Below, in pieces: positions 1 through 5,476 of a DNA stretch of 5,476 nucleotides. Origin of the DNA: Robiginitomaculum sp. (GTDB lineage Bacteria; Pseudomonadota; Alphaproteobacteria; Caulobacterales; Maricaulaceae); assembly GCA_002733735.2 (NCBI GenBank), contig NVWT02000011.1, positions 29,390 through 34,865 on the forward strand, given 5' to 3'. Under the pieces are notes generated by a model, which did not search any database, was not told the origin of the DNA, and saw only the letters and a list, made by a program, of their open reading frames with translations. The position numbers and the translations under genes are program-made. Each line of letters starts with the position of its first letter. Position 1 is the first letter of the stretch.

Positions 1-154
1 AGAAGACGTGTCCGATGTGTATTTGGTACAAATGGCCACATATCGCGATTTATTACAGCAAATTTGGCCGGATAAAAATATTAGATGTGCACTTTTGTGG
101 ACTGATGGTCCAAACTTGATGGAATTACCGGATAATTTATTGCAATCACAATAA
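1..154 (+). CDS. addA: AddA helicase-nuclease, C-terminal end (partial)
   Basis: This is the last 50 codons of a gene that begins outside the window; the first complete codon starts at base 2 and the stop is TAA at 152-154. The tail contains QMATY, which fits the Q-x-x-x-Y motif of RecB-family nuclease domains, followed by a segment with LLWTDG and LMELP that I recognise from the extreme C terminus of alphaproteobacterial AddA. AddA with AddB forms the AddAB complex, which resects double-strand DNA ends for recombination in bacteria lacking RecBCD. Only the end of the nuclease domain is visible, so helicase motifs cannot be checked. The position directly upstream of trxA on the same strand matches the usual alphaproteobacterial order as I remember it. 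There is no convincing terminator after the stop, so read-through into trxA is possible. Confidence 0.8.
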   Translation, partial: EDVSDVYLVQMATYRDLLQQIWPDKNIRCALLWTDGPNLMELPDNLLQSQ

Positions 155-170
155 TGTTTTAACTGGACAC

Positions 171-199
171 CTTGACCTTTTGTCGCTTCATCACTAGCT
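171..199 (+). promoter_or_regulatory. Candidate promoter for trxA
   Basis: CTTGAC at 171-176 is followed after 17 bases by CTAGCT at 194-199. The first box is a perfect match to the -35 element seen in rhizobial housekeeping promoters (CTTGAC-17-CTATAT); the second matches the -10 element at four of six positions. Transcription would start near 206, leaving a leader of about 50 bases before trxA. The -10 box is weak, so this is a candidate only. Confidence 0.4.
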
Positions 200-244
200 A
201 GCTTGCGTAGGTGCCAAAATAATAATTTACAAAGGCACATTTGC

Positions 245-250
245 AAGGAG
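245..250 (+). promoter_or_regulatory. Ribosome binding site that fixes the trxA start
   Basis: AAGGAG lies six bases before the ATG at 257. It selects this ATG over an in-frame TTG at 203, which has no comparable site and would add 18 residues unlike any thioredoxin. Confidence 0.85.
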
Positions 251-256
251 ATAACT

Positions 257-586
257 ATGCCAACAATTGCTGTAAGTGACGCAAACTTCGAGACCGATGT
301 ACTAAATGCCGATGGCCCAGTATTGGTGGATTTTTGGGCTGAATGGTGTGGCCCTTGCAAACAAATCGGCCCAGCATTAGAAGAAATTGCCGACGAAATG
401 CAAGGAACGGTTACTATTGCCAAAGTCAATATTGACGAAAATCCGGGCATTCCAAGCAAATACGGTGTACGTGGTGTTCCAACATTGATGTTGTTTAGTG
501 GCGGTCAAGTAACCGCAACTAAAGTAGGTGCAATGCCGAAAAGTAAAATTGCTGACTGGTTAAGCTCAGCTGTTGATGCTTCTTAA
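257..586 (+). CDS. trxA: Thioredoxin
   Basis: This 109-residue protein is a standard-length cytoplasmic thioredoxin, a small disulfide reductase that keeps protein thiols reduced and serves enzymes such as ribonucleotide reductase; it is itself recharged by thioredoxin reductase. The redox-active WCGPC motif is at residues 30-34 (Cys31 and Cys34). The buried acidic residue is Asp25, in VDFWAEW, and the cis-proline loop VPT is at 74-76 with Pro75 as the cis-proline. There is no signal peptide, which argues against a periplasmic thioredoxin-like protein. The start at 257 is supported by AAGGAG six bases upstream. The gene follows addA on the same strand with a 102-base gap that may contain its own promoter. 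Its last 21 bases overlap the end of folC on the opposite strand. All key residues are present and I see nothing abnormal. Confidence 0.97.
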   Translation: MPTIAVSDANFETDVLNADGPVLVDFWAEWCGPCKQIGPALEEIADEMQGTVTIAKVNIDENPGIPSKYGVRGVPTLMLFSGGQVTATKVGAMPKSKIADWLSSAVDAS

Positions 587-1849
587 AGTTAAAATTTCAC
601 CAACCAAATAAAGCGACCCAGTAATTAACAATCGCGTTTTGTCTTTACTAACGGACATAAAAGCGGTGTTAAGGTCGTGGTGGACTTTTGCAGTATAGCC
701 AAGATGCAATACTCGTTGCGTCAACTCATCTACTGTTATTGGCGCTCTTGCGCCTAACAATGGTACCAGATGAATAATTGGATTAAACTCTTTAAACGGC
801 AATAAAAAGCCAGATAAATCCTTGGTCGCCTGCATTGATAAAATCATTTCCAGCGGTAATGGTTCAATCCGGTTTCTTTCACGAATAAATTCCGCCAACG
901 CAATTGCTGCATGCGGATTATGCGCCCCGTCCAACCAGACCTCGGTATCAGGCGGCAATTGTTTAATTCCACTAAGACGCTGCAACCTTCCTGGCCATGT
1001 TACCTGCTGCAAACCGTTAGCAATAGCTTCTTCAGTCCAGCCGAAATGCACAGCGGCGGCAATTGCTAAACCGGCATTTTGCACTTGCCACGAACCCTGC
1101 AATGCCGGCAGTGGTAAATCCAGTAATTGTGTTTCATCGCTCCACACCAACCGTCCATCTTCAAGCCGGCACGATATGTCTTCGTTTAAGAATTTCAATT
1201 CTGACTTTTGACGAGAAGCAATACGCTCAAACACGTCTTTAACGTCATTTGGTTGCGCAGCGCTTATTACCGGACATTGGTGTTTAATAATTCCGGCCTT
1301 GGCTTTGGCAATACCGGCAATATCTCTTCCCAGCCAATCAGTATGCTCGATGCTGATCGGGGTGATCAAACATAATGTCGGCTTAACTATAACATTGGTT
1401 GCATCAAGCTCGCCGCCTAACCCAACCTCAATAATTACCAGATCAGCAGCAGTGCGTCTAAAGGCAATAAACATAGCAAGGCAAAGCAACTCAAACTCGG
1501 TCGCCGGAGCATTATCATTTATTGCCTCGACCTCCTCTAGCAAATCGGCCAATGCCGCATCAGATACCTCTTCGCCGGCGATAATATAGCGCTCGTTTAA
1601 GCGGATAAGATGCGGGCTGGTATGCACGTGAACCGTTAAGCCTTGTGCAATTGCCATGGCTTTGACAAAGGCAATGGTAGAGCCTTTGCCATTACTGCCA
1701 GCTACGTGGATAATTGGCGGCAATGATAAATGCGGATTGCCGGCTTTCGCCAATAATTCATTCATTCGACCAAGGCCAAGGTCAATCTCTTTTTGGTGCA
1801 ATAAGGCAAATCGCTGCAAAGCAGAGCTGATACGCTCGGCTACGTTCAT
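566..1849 (-). CDS. folC: Bifunctional dihydrofolate synthase / folylpolyglutamate synthase
   Basis: This 427-residue protein, a normal length for FolC, is the cytoplasmic ATP-dependent ligase that joins glutamate to dihydropteroate and then extends the glutamate chain on reduced folates. It has the Mur-ligase fold. In order: the P-loop AGSNGKGST at residues 50-58, SPH at 78-80 with NER at 85-87 (folate loop region), EVGLGGELDATN at 141-152, IEHTDWLG at 167-174, KAGI at 184-187 (the lysine I take to be the one carbamylated in the family), WPGRLQRL at 285-292 and LDGAHNP at 306-312 opening the C-terminal domain. The C-terminal LLITGSLYLVGEIL is also typical. Three conserved positions differ from the usual form: Glu147 for Arg, Glu168 for Asp and Ala183 for Glu. 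The start ATG overlaps the accD stop as ATGA, and no strong Shine-Dalgarno is visible, so translation is probably coupled to accD. Confidence 0.95.
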   Translation of the reverse strand: MNVAERISSALQRFALLHQKEIDLGLGRMNELLAKAGNPHLSLPPIIHVAGSNGKGSTIAFVKAMAIAQGLTVHVHTSPHLIRLNERYIIAGEEVSDAALADLLEEVEAINDNAPATEFELLCLAMFIAFRRTAADLVIIEVGLGGELDATNVIVKPTLCLITPISIEHTDWLGRDIAGIAKAKAGIIKHQCPVISAAQPNDVKDVFERIASRQKSELKFLNEDISCRLEDGRLVWSDETQLLDLPLPALQGSWQVQNAGLAIAAAVHFGWTEEAIANGLQQVTWPGRLQRLSGIKQLPPDTEVWLDGAHNPHAAIALAEFIRERNRIEPLPLEMILSMQATKDLSGFLLPFKEFNPIIHLVPLLGARAPITVDELTQRVLHLGYTAKVHHDLNTAFMSVSKDKTRLLITGSLYLVGEILTLRSINS

Positions 1850-2700
1850 GCAGCGGACTTTCGTAATAAAACCCGCAAATATTGACCAATAGTTCGAGGT
1901 AAATTTTTACGCTCAACTACAGCATCAATCATGCCATGCTCCAGCAAATATTCCGCCCGCTGAAAACCTTCTGGCAGTTTCTCGCGAATAGTTTGCTCGA
2001 TCACTCTTGGCCCCGCAAAACAAATCAACGCCCGTGGTTCGGCCAGATGCACATCGCCAAGCATGGCATAAGATGCAGTAACACCGCCAGTGGTTGGATC
2101 AGCCAAGATCACCATATATGGCAGGCTTGCGTTCTTTAGTTCTTGTAATGCCAAAGTGGTGCGTGGCATTTGCATTAGCGATAACGCGCCTTCTTGCATT
2201 CTTGCGCCACCTGCCGATGTAAATGCCAGCAAAGGCAGTTTGCGACGAACAGCTTCTTCAGCTGCGCGGATAAAGCCCTCACCCGCAGCCATGCCTAACG
2301 AGCCGCCCATAAAGTTGAAGTTCTGCACAAAAACCACAGCCTCAATGCCGTCAATTTTACCAACGCCGACCGAAACAGCGTCCTGATCGCCGGTCTTGGC
2401 TCTGGCCAGTTTTAAGCGTTCAGTATAGCGTTTATGATCACGAAATTTTAATGGATCAGCCGGCACCGGTGGTAGTTCTATTGGTTCCCATTTTTCATCA
2501 TCAAATGTATAGCTAAACCGTAATTGCGGCCCGATACGCATATGATGACCAGCCGGAGTAACATGCAAGCCGGCCTGTAGGTCGGTATGAAATACCATTT
2601 CGCCAGACATCGGACATTTGATCCACAAATTTTCCGGCGTATCACGTTTGGAAAAGATTTTTTTCATCCCCGGAGGGGTAAGTTTATCAAGCCAGTTCAT
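1846..2700 (-). CDS. accD: Acetyl-CoA carboxylase carboxyltransferase, beta subunit
   Basis: This 284-residue protein, close to the family's usual length, is the beta half of the carboxyltransferase (with AccA) that moves carboxyl from biotin on AccB to acetyl-CoA, making malonyl-CoA for fatty acid synthesis in the cytoplasm. Recognisable blocks are NLWIKCP at 24-30, FNFMGGSLGMAAGEG at 128-142, TSAGGARMQEG at 161-171, PTTGGVTASYAMLGD at 202-216 and FAGPRVIEQT at 228-237, the crotonase-fold core that binds acetyl-CoA and biotin. The N-terminal zinc ribbon of Escherichia coli AccD has four cysteines; only Cys29 remains here, a state I associate with alphaproteobacteria. An in-frame TAA lies 12 to 10 bases before the ATG, so no upstream start is possible. 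The nearest purine-rich site (AGAG, 2713-2716) is 12 bases away, which is long. The stop overlaps the folC start as ATGA. Confidence 0.97.
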   Translation of the reverse strand: MNWLDKLTPPGMKKIFSKRDTPENLWIKCPMSGEMVFHTDLQAGLHVTPAGHHMRIGPQLRFSYTFDDEKWEPIELPPVPADPLKFRDHKRYTERLKLARAKTGDQDAVSVGVGKIDGIEAVVFVQNFNFMGGSLGMAAGEGFIRAAEEAVRRKLPLLAFTSAGGARMQEGALSLMQMPRTTLALQELKNASLPYMVILADPTTGGVTASYAMLGDVHLAEPRALICFAGPRVIEQTIREKLPEGFQRAEYLLEHGMIDAVVERKNLPRTIGQYLRVLLRKSAA

Positions 2701-2749
2701 TAGAATGCATTACTCTTTTTATTGCATGAGGACGGTGTAATAGCGCAAG

Positions 2750-2790
2750 GTATACTAAAAACACTGAATCAAACTATATTTTTAGTATAC
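2750..2790. repeat. Perfect 12-base inverted repeat upstream of accD
   Basis: GTATACTAAAAA at 2750-2761 and its exact reverse complement at 2779-2790 are separated by 17 bases. The arms are AT-rich. On the minus strand the right arm contains the TATACT -10 box of the likely accD promoter, and the left arm lies downstream of the predicted start site. A transcript from that promoter would carry only one arm, so a role as a DNA operator is more plausible than an RNA hairpin or terminator for accD. No GC-rich stem or strong T-run marks it as a classical terminator. The regulator, if any, is unknown. Confidence 0.6.
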
Positions 2791-2811
2791 TTTATCTTCT
2801 GGATCCATCAA
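2784..2811 (-). promoter_or_regulatory. Likely sigma70-type promoter for accD-folC
   Basis: Read on the minus strand, TTGATG (2811-2806) is followed after 16 bases by TATACT (2789-2784). These match the -35 and -10 consensus at four of six and five of six positions. Transcription would start near 2777, giving a leader of about 77 bases before accD. It lies in the only sizeable non-coding gap of the window and in the right orientation. The -10 box is embedded in one arm of an inverted repeat. Confidence 0.55.
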
Positions 2812-2918
2812 CTTATCCAAAAAGCTTTTGAGTGGCCGCATTTGCTCACCACAAAACCGCATACACTTTTGTTGGCAAATGCTTCAGACCAACTTTTTGG
2901 GTCGATGGAGTATAATTA

Positions 2919-3332
2919 TTATTCAAGTTTTGTCCAAATTTGCGCTTTACAGATCGGGCCAACACAACCCTTTACCTGTAAAGTTCCATCGCTAAGTTTC
3001 TTGATTGAAGAGCGATAAGTTTTACCTTCGCTGGCATCATAAATCTTGCCTTTGCTCCAGTTTTTACTTTTTTTCTGGAAGCTCCAGATCATTTGTATTC
3101 CCATTACACTGCGCTCACGTAACGCTATATCAGGGTTTTGCTCGTCAAGTTGGCTCGCATCTTCGACCCAAACTAACGTTCCGCAAGGAGTGCCATCACC
3201 ACAATCAGCTATTTGCACGTGTCCAGTTTTTGATTCGGTCAACCATAAGCCATTAACATCATGTGGATTAGCCATCGCCGGTGCAGCAGCTAATGAAAAA
3301 AGAACGGCAATTACTGGAATAGAGATTTTCAT
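2919..3332 (-). CDS. Secreted DUF2147-family protein
   Basis: This 137-residue protein starts with a Sec signal peptide: Lys2, a hydrophobic stretch over about residues 4-17, and a likely cleavage site after the Ala-Pro-Ala-Met-Ala ending at 21. The mature part, about 116 residues, fits my memory of DUF2147 proteins: GLWLTE at 28-33, a Cys-Gly-Asp segment ending in CGTLVWV at 50-56, NPD at 66-68 before a leucine-arginine pair, a G-x-x-M segment near 78-81, GKIYDASEGKTY at 95-106, DGTLQVKG at 115-122 and QIWTKL near the end. The molecular function of the family is not established; export suggests a periplasmic or envelope role. Mature Cys44, Cys50, Cys123 and Cys128 form two close pairs that could be disulfides. 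AAGGA at 3341-3345, eight bases before the ATG, supports the start. The gene lies 58 bases after trpA, with no clear promoter or terminator between, so co-transcription with trpBA is possible but unproven. Confidence 0.82.
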   Translation of the reverse strand: MKISIPVIAVLFSLAAAPAMANPHDVNGLWLTESKTGHVQIADCGDGTPCGTLVWVEDASQLDEQNPDIALRERSVMGIQMIWSFQKKSKNWSKGKIYDASEGKTYRSSIKKLSDGTLQVKGCVGPICKAQIWTKLE

Positions 3333-3340
3333 AATAGGTT

Positions 3341-3345
3341 TCCTT
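3341..3345 (-). promoter_or_regulatory. Ribosome binding site of the DUF2147 gene
   Basis: On the minus strand AAGGA sits eight bases before the ATG at 3332. This supports the start that gives a complete signal peptide. Confidence 0.7.
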
Positions 3346-3390
3346 AAAGTAATAATTATCGGGACAATAGCAGATCAATAGATCGTTCGT

Positions 3391-4188
3391 CTAGCTTTTG
3401 CTTCTGACCGCTTTTGCCAACTTCGCGGTTAATTTTAAGGCCGCTTTTACACCGCTGTTATGCATTGCTGCAACAATAGCGCTACCAACCACTACCCCAT
3501 CGGCACAAGCCGCAATCATTTGCGCAGTTTGTGGTGTTCGCACCCCAAACCCTACAGCCACCGGAAGATCGGTGTGTAATTTAATATTCTGCACTGCATA
3601 GGCGACCGCTATAGCATCAGGAACCGCATCACCGGTAACTCCGGTGACCGAGACATAATAAACAAAGCCGCTTACTCCTGATAACACCTTTGGCAACCGC
3701 TCTCCGACAGTGGTCGGTGCAATAAGACGGATCAAAGCAATATCATTTTCGGTTAAGGCCTGGGCAAATGGTTCGCTTTCTTCAGGGGGCAGATCAACAA
3801 TGATCATGCCGTCGACACCTGCTTTGCTCGCTGCCTTGGCAAAAACCTGCCAACCCATGTGATGCACAGGATTGGCATAGCCCATTAAAATCAGCGGTGT
3901 ATCGGGGTGGAGTTTACGAAAATCATTGGCCAAAGATAAAACCCCCGCCATTTTTGTATCGGCCAATAATGAGCGTTGCGCTGCTTGTTGAATTGTTAAA
4001 CCCTCGGCTACCGGATCGGAAAACGGCATTCCTAATTCGACAATATCAGCACCGGCATCGGGTAAGCCTAATAATAACTCACGAGAAGTAGCCAGATCAG
4101 GGTCTCCGGCCATCATATAAGCAATGAATGCGCTTTGGCCATTTGCAGCTCTTTTGGCGAAGGCAGCAGAAATACGACTGATGCTCAT
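3391..4188 (-). CDS. trpA: Tryptophan synthase alpha subunit
   Basis: This 265-residue TIM-barrel protein, a normal length, cleaves indole-3-glycerol phosphate to indole and glyceraldehyde 3-phosphate, passing indole through a tunnel to TrpB in the cytoplasmic alpha2-beta2 complex. Visible landmarks are AGDP at 27-30, ELGMPFSDP at 51-59 with catalytic Glu51 (Glu49 in Escherichia coli), YANPV at 104-108, VDLPPEES at 131-138, the loop VTGVTGDAV at 181-189, and the phosphate-binding GFGVRTP at 213-219 and GSA at 235-237. The second catalytic acid, Asp60 in E. coli within LADGP, is Glu62 here, and the following proline is leucine (AEGL at 61-64). The ATG overlaps the trpB stop as ATGA, and AGGGG seven bases before it, inside trpB, is a good ribosome binding site. 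The protein is otherwise complete and probably active. Confidence 0.97.
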   Translation of the reverse strand: MSISRISAAFAKRAANGQSAFIAYMMAGDPDLATSRELLLGLPDAGADIVELGMPFSDPVAEGLTIQQAAQRSLLADTKMAGVLSLANDFRKLHPDTPLILMGYANPVHHMGWQVFAKAASKAGVDGMIIVDLPPEESEPFAQALTENDIALIRLIAPTTVGERLPKVLSGVSGFVYYVSVTGVTGDAVPDAIAVAYAVQNIKLHTDLPVAVGFGVRTPQTAQMIAACADGVVVGSAIVAAMHNSGVKAALKLTAKLAKAVRSKS

Positions 4189-5384
4189 ATTTCAACCCCT
4201 AAATGGCCAGCAACTGCAAATACGTCCTTATCGCCACGTCCGCACATATTCATGACGATTAAGCCGTCTTCGCCCAGCTCGACGGCCAGATCACCCACTC
4301 TGGCCAGTGCATGAGCTGGCTCTAATGCTGGGATAATTCCTTCAAGGCGGGTGCATAATTGAAATGAATCCAAAGCTTCTTGATCAGTGGCGGACAGATA
4401 TTCAACCCGGCCAATATCATGTAAATAAGAATGCTCCGGGCCAATTCCCGGATAATCCAGACCAGCAGAAATTGAATGAGCATCAGCAATTTGCCCATCA
4501 TCGTCTTGTAACAGATATGTCCGGTTGCCGTGTAATATTCCCGGTTTTCCACCGCTCAAAGATGCCGCGTGTTTAGTGGTATGCAAACCCTTACCGGCGG
4601 CCTCTACCCCGATAAGGCGCACCTGCTTGTCGTCTAAAAATGGATAAAATAAACCGATGGCATTAGAACCACCACCGATACAAGCAACGCAAGCATCAGG
4701 TAAGCGGCCTTCTCTTTGCATGATTTGCTCTCTTGCTTCACGGCCAATAACTGATTGCAAATCACGAACCATTTCTGGGTATGGGTGCGGGCCGGCAGCA
4801 GTACCTATCACATAAAAAGTATCATCAACATTGGTTACCCAATCACGCAAAGCTTCGTTCATTGCGTCTTTTAAAGTGCCGGTTCCTGATGTTACCGGAA
4901 TAATTTTAGCACCAAGCAATTTCATTCGAAATACGTTTGGCTTTTGCCGCTCAATATCGGTGGCTCCCATAAACACCACGCATTCAAGACCAAACCGTGC
5001 TGCCACCGTTGCCGTGGCTACGCCGTGTTGCCCGGCTCCGGTTTCAGCAATAACTCTGGTTTTCCCCATGCGTTTAGCCAATAATACTTGCCCAAGGCAA
5101 TTATTTATTTTGTGCGCACCGGTATGGTTCAGCTCGTCGCGCTTAAACCAAATTTTTGCGCCGCCAAAGTGTTCCGATAATCGCTCCGCATGATAAATCG
5201 CACTTGGCCTGCCAACATAATCTTTAAGGTATCCGTCCATTTGTTCGATAAATACCGGATCAGTCTTTGCCTTTTTCCATACCTGTTCCAACTCCAGCAC
5301 CAAAGGCATTAGAGTTTCTGGCACATAACGGCCGCCAAAATCACCAAATCGACCTTGTTCATTGGGAGTGTTATTATTACTCAT
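4185..5384 (-). CDS. trpB: Tryptophan synthase beta subunit
   Basis: This 399-residue enzyme uses pyridoxal phosphate to condense indole from TrpA with L-serine, giving L-tryptophan. The N terminus GRFGDFGGRYVPETLM at 11-26 is typical of TrpB1. NHTGAHKIN at 86-94 carries the cofactor lysine Lys92. ETGAGQHG at 114-121 carries the catalytic Glu114 (Glu109 in E. coli). GGGSNA at 237-242 binds the cofactor phosphate, LDYPGIGPEHS at 309-319 includes the loop aspartate, and CGRGDKD at 381-387 contacts the pyridine ring, with Cys in the place of the serine found in E. coli. I chose the ATG at 5384 because it gives a standard TrpB N terminus, has GAGG five bases upstream, and overlaps the trpF stop by eight bases; a longer frame from 5429 would add 15 residues from within trpF. 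All key residues are present. Confidence 0.97.
   Translation of the reverse strand: MSNNNTPNEQGRFGDFGGRYVPETLMPLVLELEQVWKKAKTDPVFIEQMDGYLKDYVGRPSAIYHAERLSEHFGGAKIWFKRDELNHTGAHKINNCLGQVLLAKRMGKTRVIAETGAGQHGVATATVAARFGLECVVFMGATDIERQKPNVFRMKLLGAKIIPVTSGTGTLKDAMNEALRDWVTNVDDTFYVIGTAAGPHPYPEMVRDLQSVIGREAREQIMQREGRLPDACVACIGGGSNAIGLFYPFLDDKQVRLIGVEAAGKGLHTTKHAASLSGGKPGILHGNRTYLLQDDDGQIADAHSISAGLDYPGIGPEHSYLHDIGRVEYLSATDQEALDSFQLCTRLEGIIPALEPAHALARVGDLAVELGEDGLIVMNMCGRGDKDVFAVAGHLGVEI
4196..4200 (-). promoter_or_regulatory. Ribosome binding site of trpA inside the end of trpB
   Basis: On the minus strand AGGGG lies seven bases before the trpA ATG at 4188, within the last codons of trpB. Together with the ATGA stop/start overlap it supports coupled translation of the two subunits in equal amounts. 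Confidence 0.7.
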
Positions 5385-5476
5385 CAGAGCCTCGAACTTT
5401 TGCACAAAATGCCTGCAACAGGCTCTCATCTTTTAACCCTATGCTGCTTTCAACACCAGATGAAACATCAACCATT
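5377..5476 (-). CDS. trpF: Phosphoribosylanthranilate isomerase, C-terminal end (partial)
   Basis: Only the last 33 codons are in the window; the stop is TAA at 5379-5377 and the gene continues past the right edge. The segment VDVSSGVES is the phosphate-binding motif near the C terminus of TrpF barrels, and the following G-x-KD is also usual. TrpF converts N-(5-phosphoribosyl)anthranilate to the carboxyphenylamino-deoxyribulose phosphate that is the substrate of TrpC. Its stop lies inside trpB, an eight-base overlap that suggests coupled translation. The trpF start and any trp operon promoter or attenuator are outside the window. Confidence 0.9.
   Translation of the reverse strand, partial: MVDVSSGVESSIGLKDESLLQAFCAKVRGSDE

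Noticed and set aside
165..238. Short inverted repeats in the addA-trxA gap (CACCT/AGGTG and GTGCC/GGCAC).
   Set aside because: Stems of five pairs with long loops and no T-run; too weak to call a terminator or leader structure.
822..1211. Plus-strand open frame of 129 codons inside folC.
   Set aside because: It is antisense to a clear folC with intact motifs and shows no family signature or ribosome binding site.
2838..2882. Perfect eight-base inverted repeat GCATTTGC/GCAAATGC downstream of the DUF2147 gene.
   Set aside because: The 29-base spacer and absence of a T-run on the minus strand make it a poor terminator; a repeat of this length could be chance in AT-rich DNA.
2871..2898. Hairpin GTTGG/CCAAC followed by five T on the plus strand, a possible terminator.
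   Set aside because: The stem is only five base pairs with a 13-base loop and points in the plus direction, where there is no gene to terminate.
2911..2916. Perfect TATAAT on the plus strand.
   Set aside because: No acceptable -35 box lies 16-18 bases upstream, and no plus-strand gene follows; it overlaps the AT-rich end of the DUF2147 gene.
2722..3018. Plus-strand open frame of 98 codons spanning the gap upstream of accD, with a hydrophobic stretch.
   Set aside because: It begins at TTG without a ribosome binding site, runs over the inverted repeat and promoter, and its second half is antisense to the DUF2147 gene. The composition looks random and I recognise no family.
5385..5429. Upstream extension of trpB by 15 codons.
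   Set aside because: The extra residues come from out-of-frame reading of the trpF end; the ATG at 5384 has a ribosome binding site and gives the family's normal N terminus.
1..5476. Mobile elements, CRISPR arrays, tRNA or rRNA genes, toxin-antitoxin or defence genes.
   Set aside because: I looked for terminal repeats, repeat-spacer patterns, clover-leaf elements and unexplained gene-sized gaps and found none; nearly all of the window is accounted for by known housekeeping genes.

Overview
The window looks like ordinary chromosomal housekeeping DNA from an alphaproteobacterium of moderate GC content (mid-40s percent in the stretch I counted by hand). Three things point there: an AddA-type helicase-nuclease end beside thioredoxin; an AccD whose N-terminal zinc ribbon has lost most of its cysteines in the way alphaproteobacterial AccDs do; and the clustering of trpF-trpB-trpA, accD, folC, trxA and addA, which from memory is a recurrent alphaproteobacterial neighbourhood. 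I cannot name a genus from sequence alone.

Layout. On the plus strand the last 50 codons of addA (1-154) are followed by a 102-base gap with a plausible promoter and a strong ribosome binding site, then trxA (257-586). All remaining genes are on the minus strand and are read from the right edge leftwards: trpF (partial, 5377-5476), trpB (4185-5384), trpA (3391-4188), a small secreted DUF2147-family protein (2919-3332), a 218-base non-coding gap (2701-2918), accD (1846-2700) and folC (566-1849). trxA and folC converge and overlap by 21 bases.

How the genes work together. TrpF, TrpB and TrpA carry out the last steps of tryptophan synthesis. Their reading frames overlap (8 bases for trpF/trpB, an ATGA for trpB/trpA), so they are very likely one translationally coupled operon. 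AccD (a subunit of acetyl-CoA carboxylase, first step of fatty acid synthesis) and FolC (folate synthesis and glutamylation) form a second coupled pair through another ATGA overlap. The gap upstream of accD holds a good sigma70-like promoter and a perfect 12-base inverted repeat, one arm of which covers the -10 box. The accD-folC pair therefore probably has its own transcription start and may be regulated there. The DUF2147 gene sits between the two operons and could be read through from trpBA or have its own promoter.

I see no mobile element, CRISPR array, RNA gene or obvious new system. Worth a second look are the regulatory-looking repeat at accD, a Glu in place of the catalytic Asp in TrpA, and several substitutions in conserved FolC motifs.
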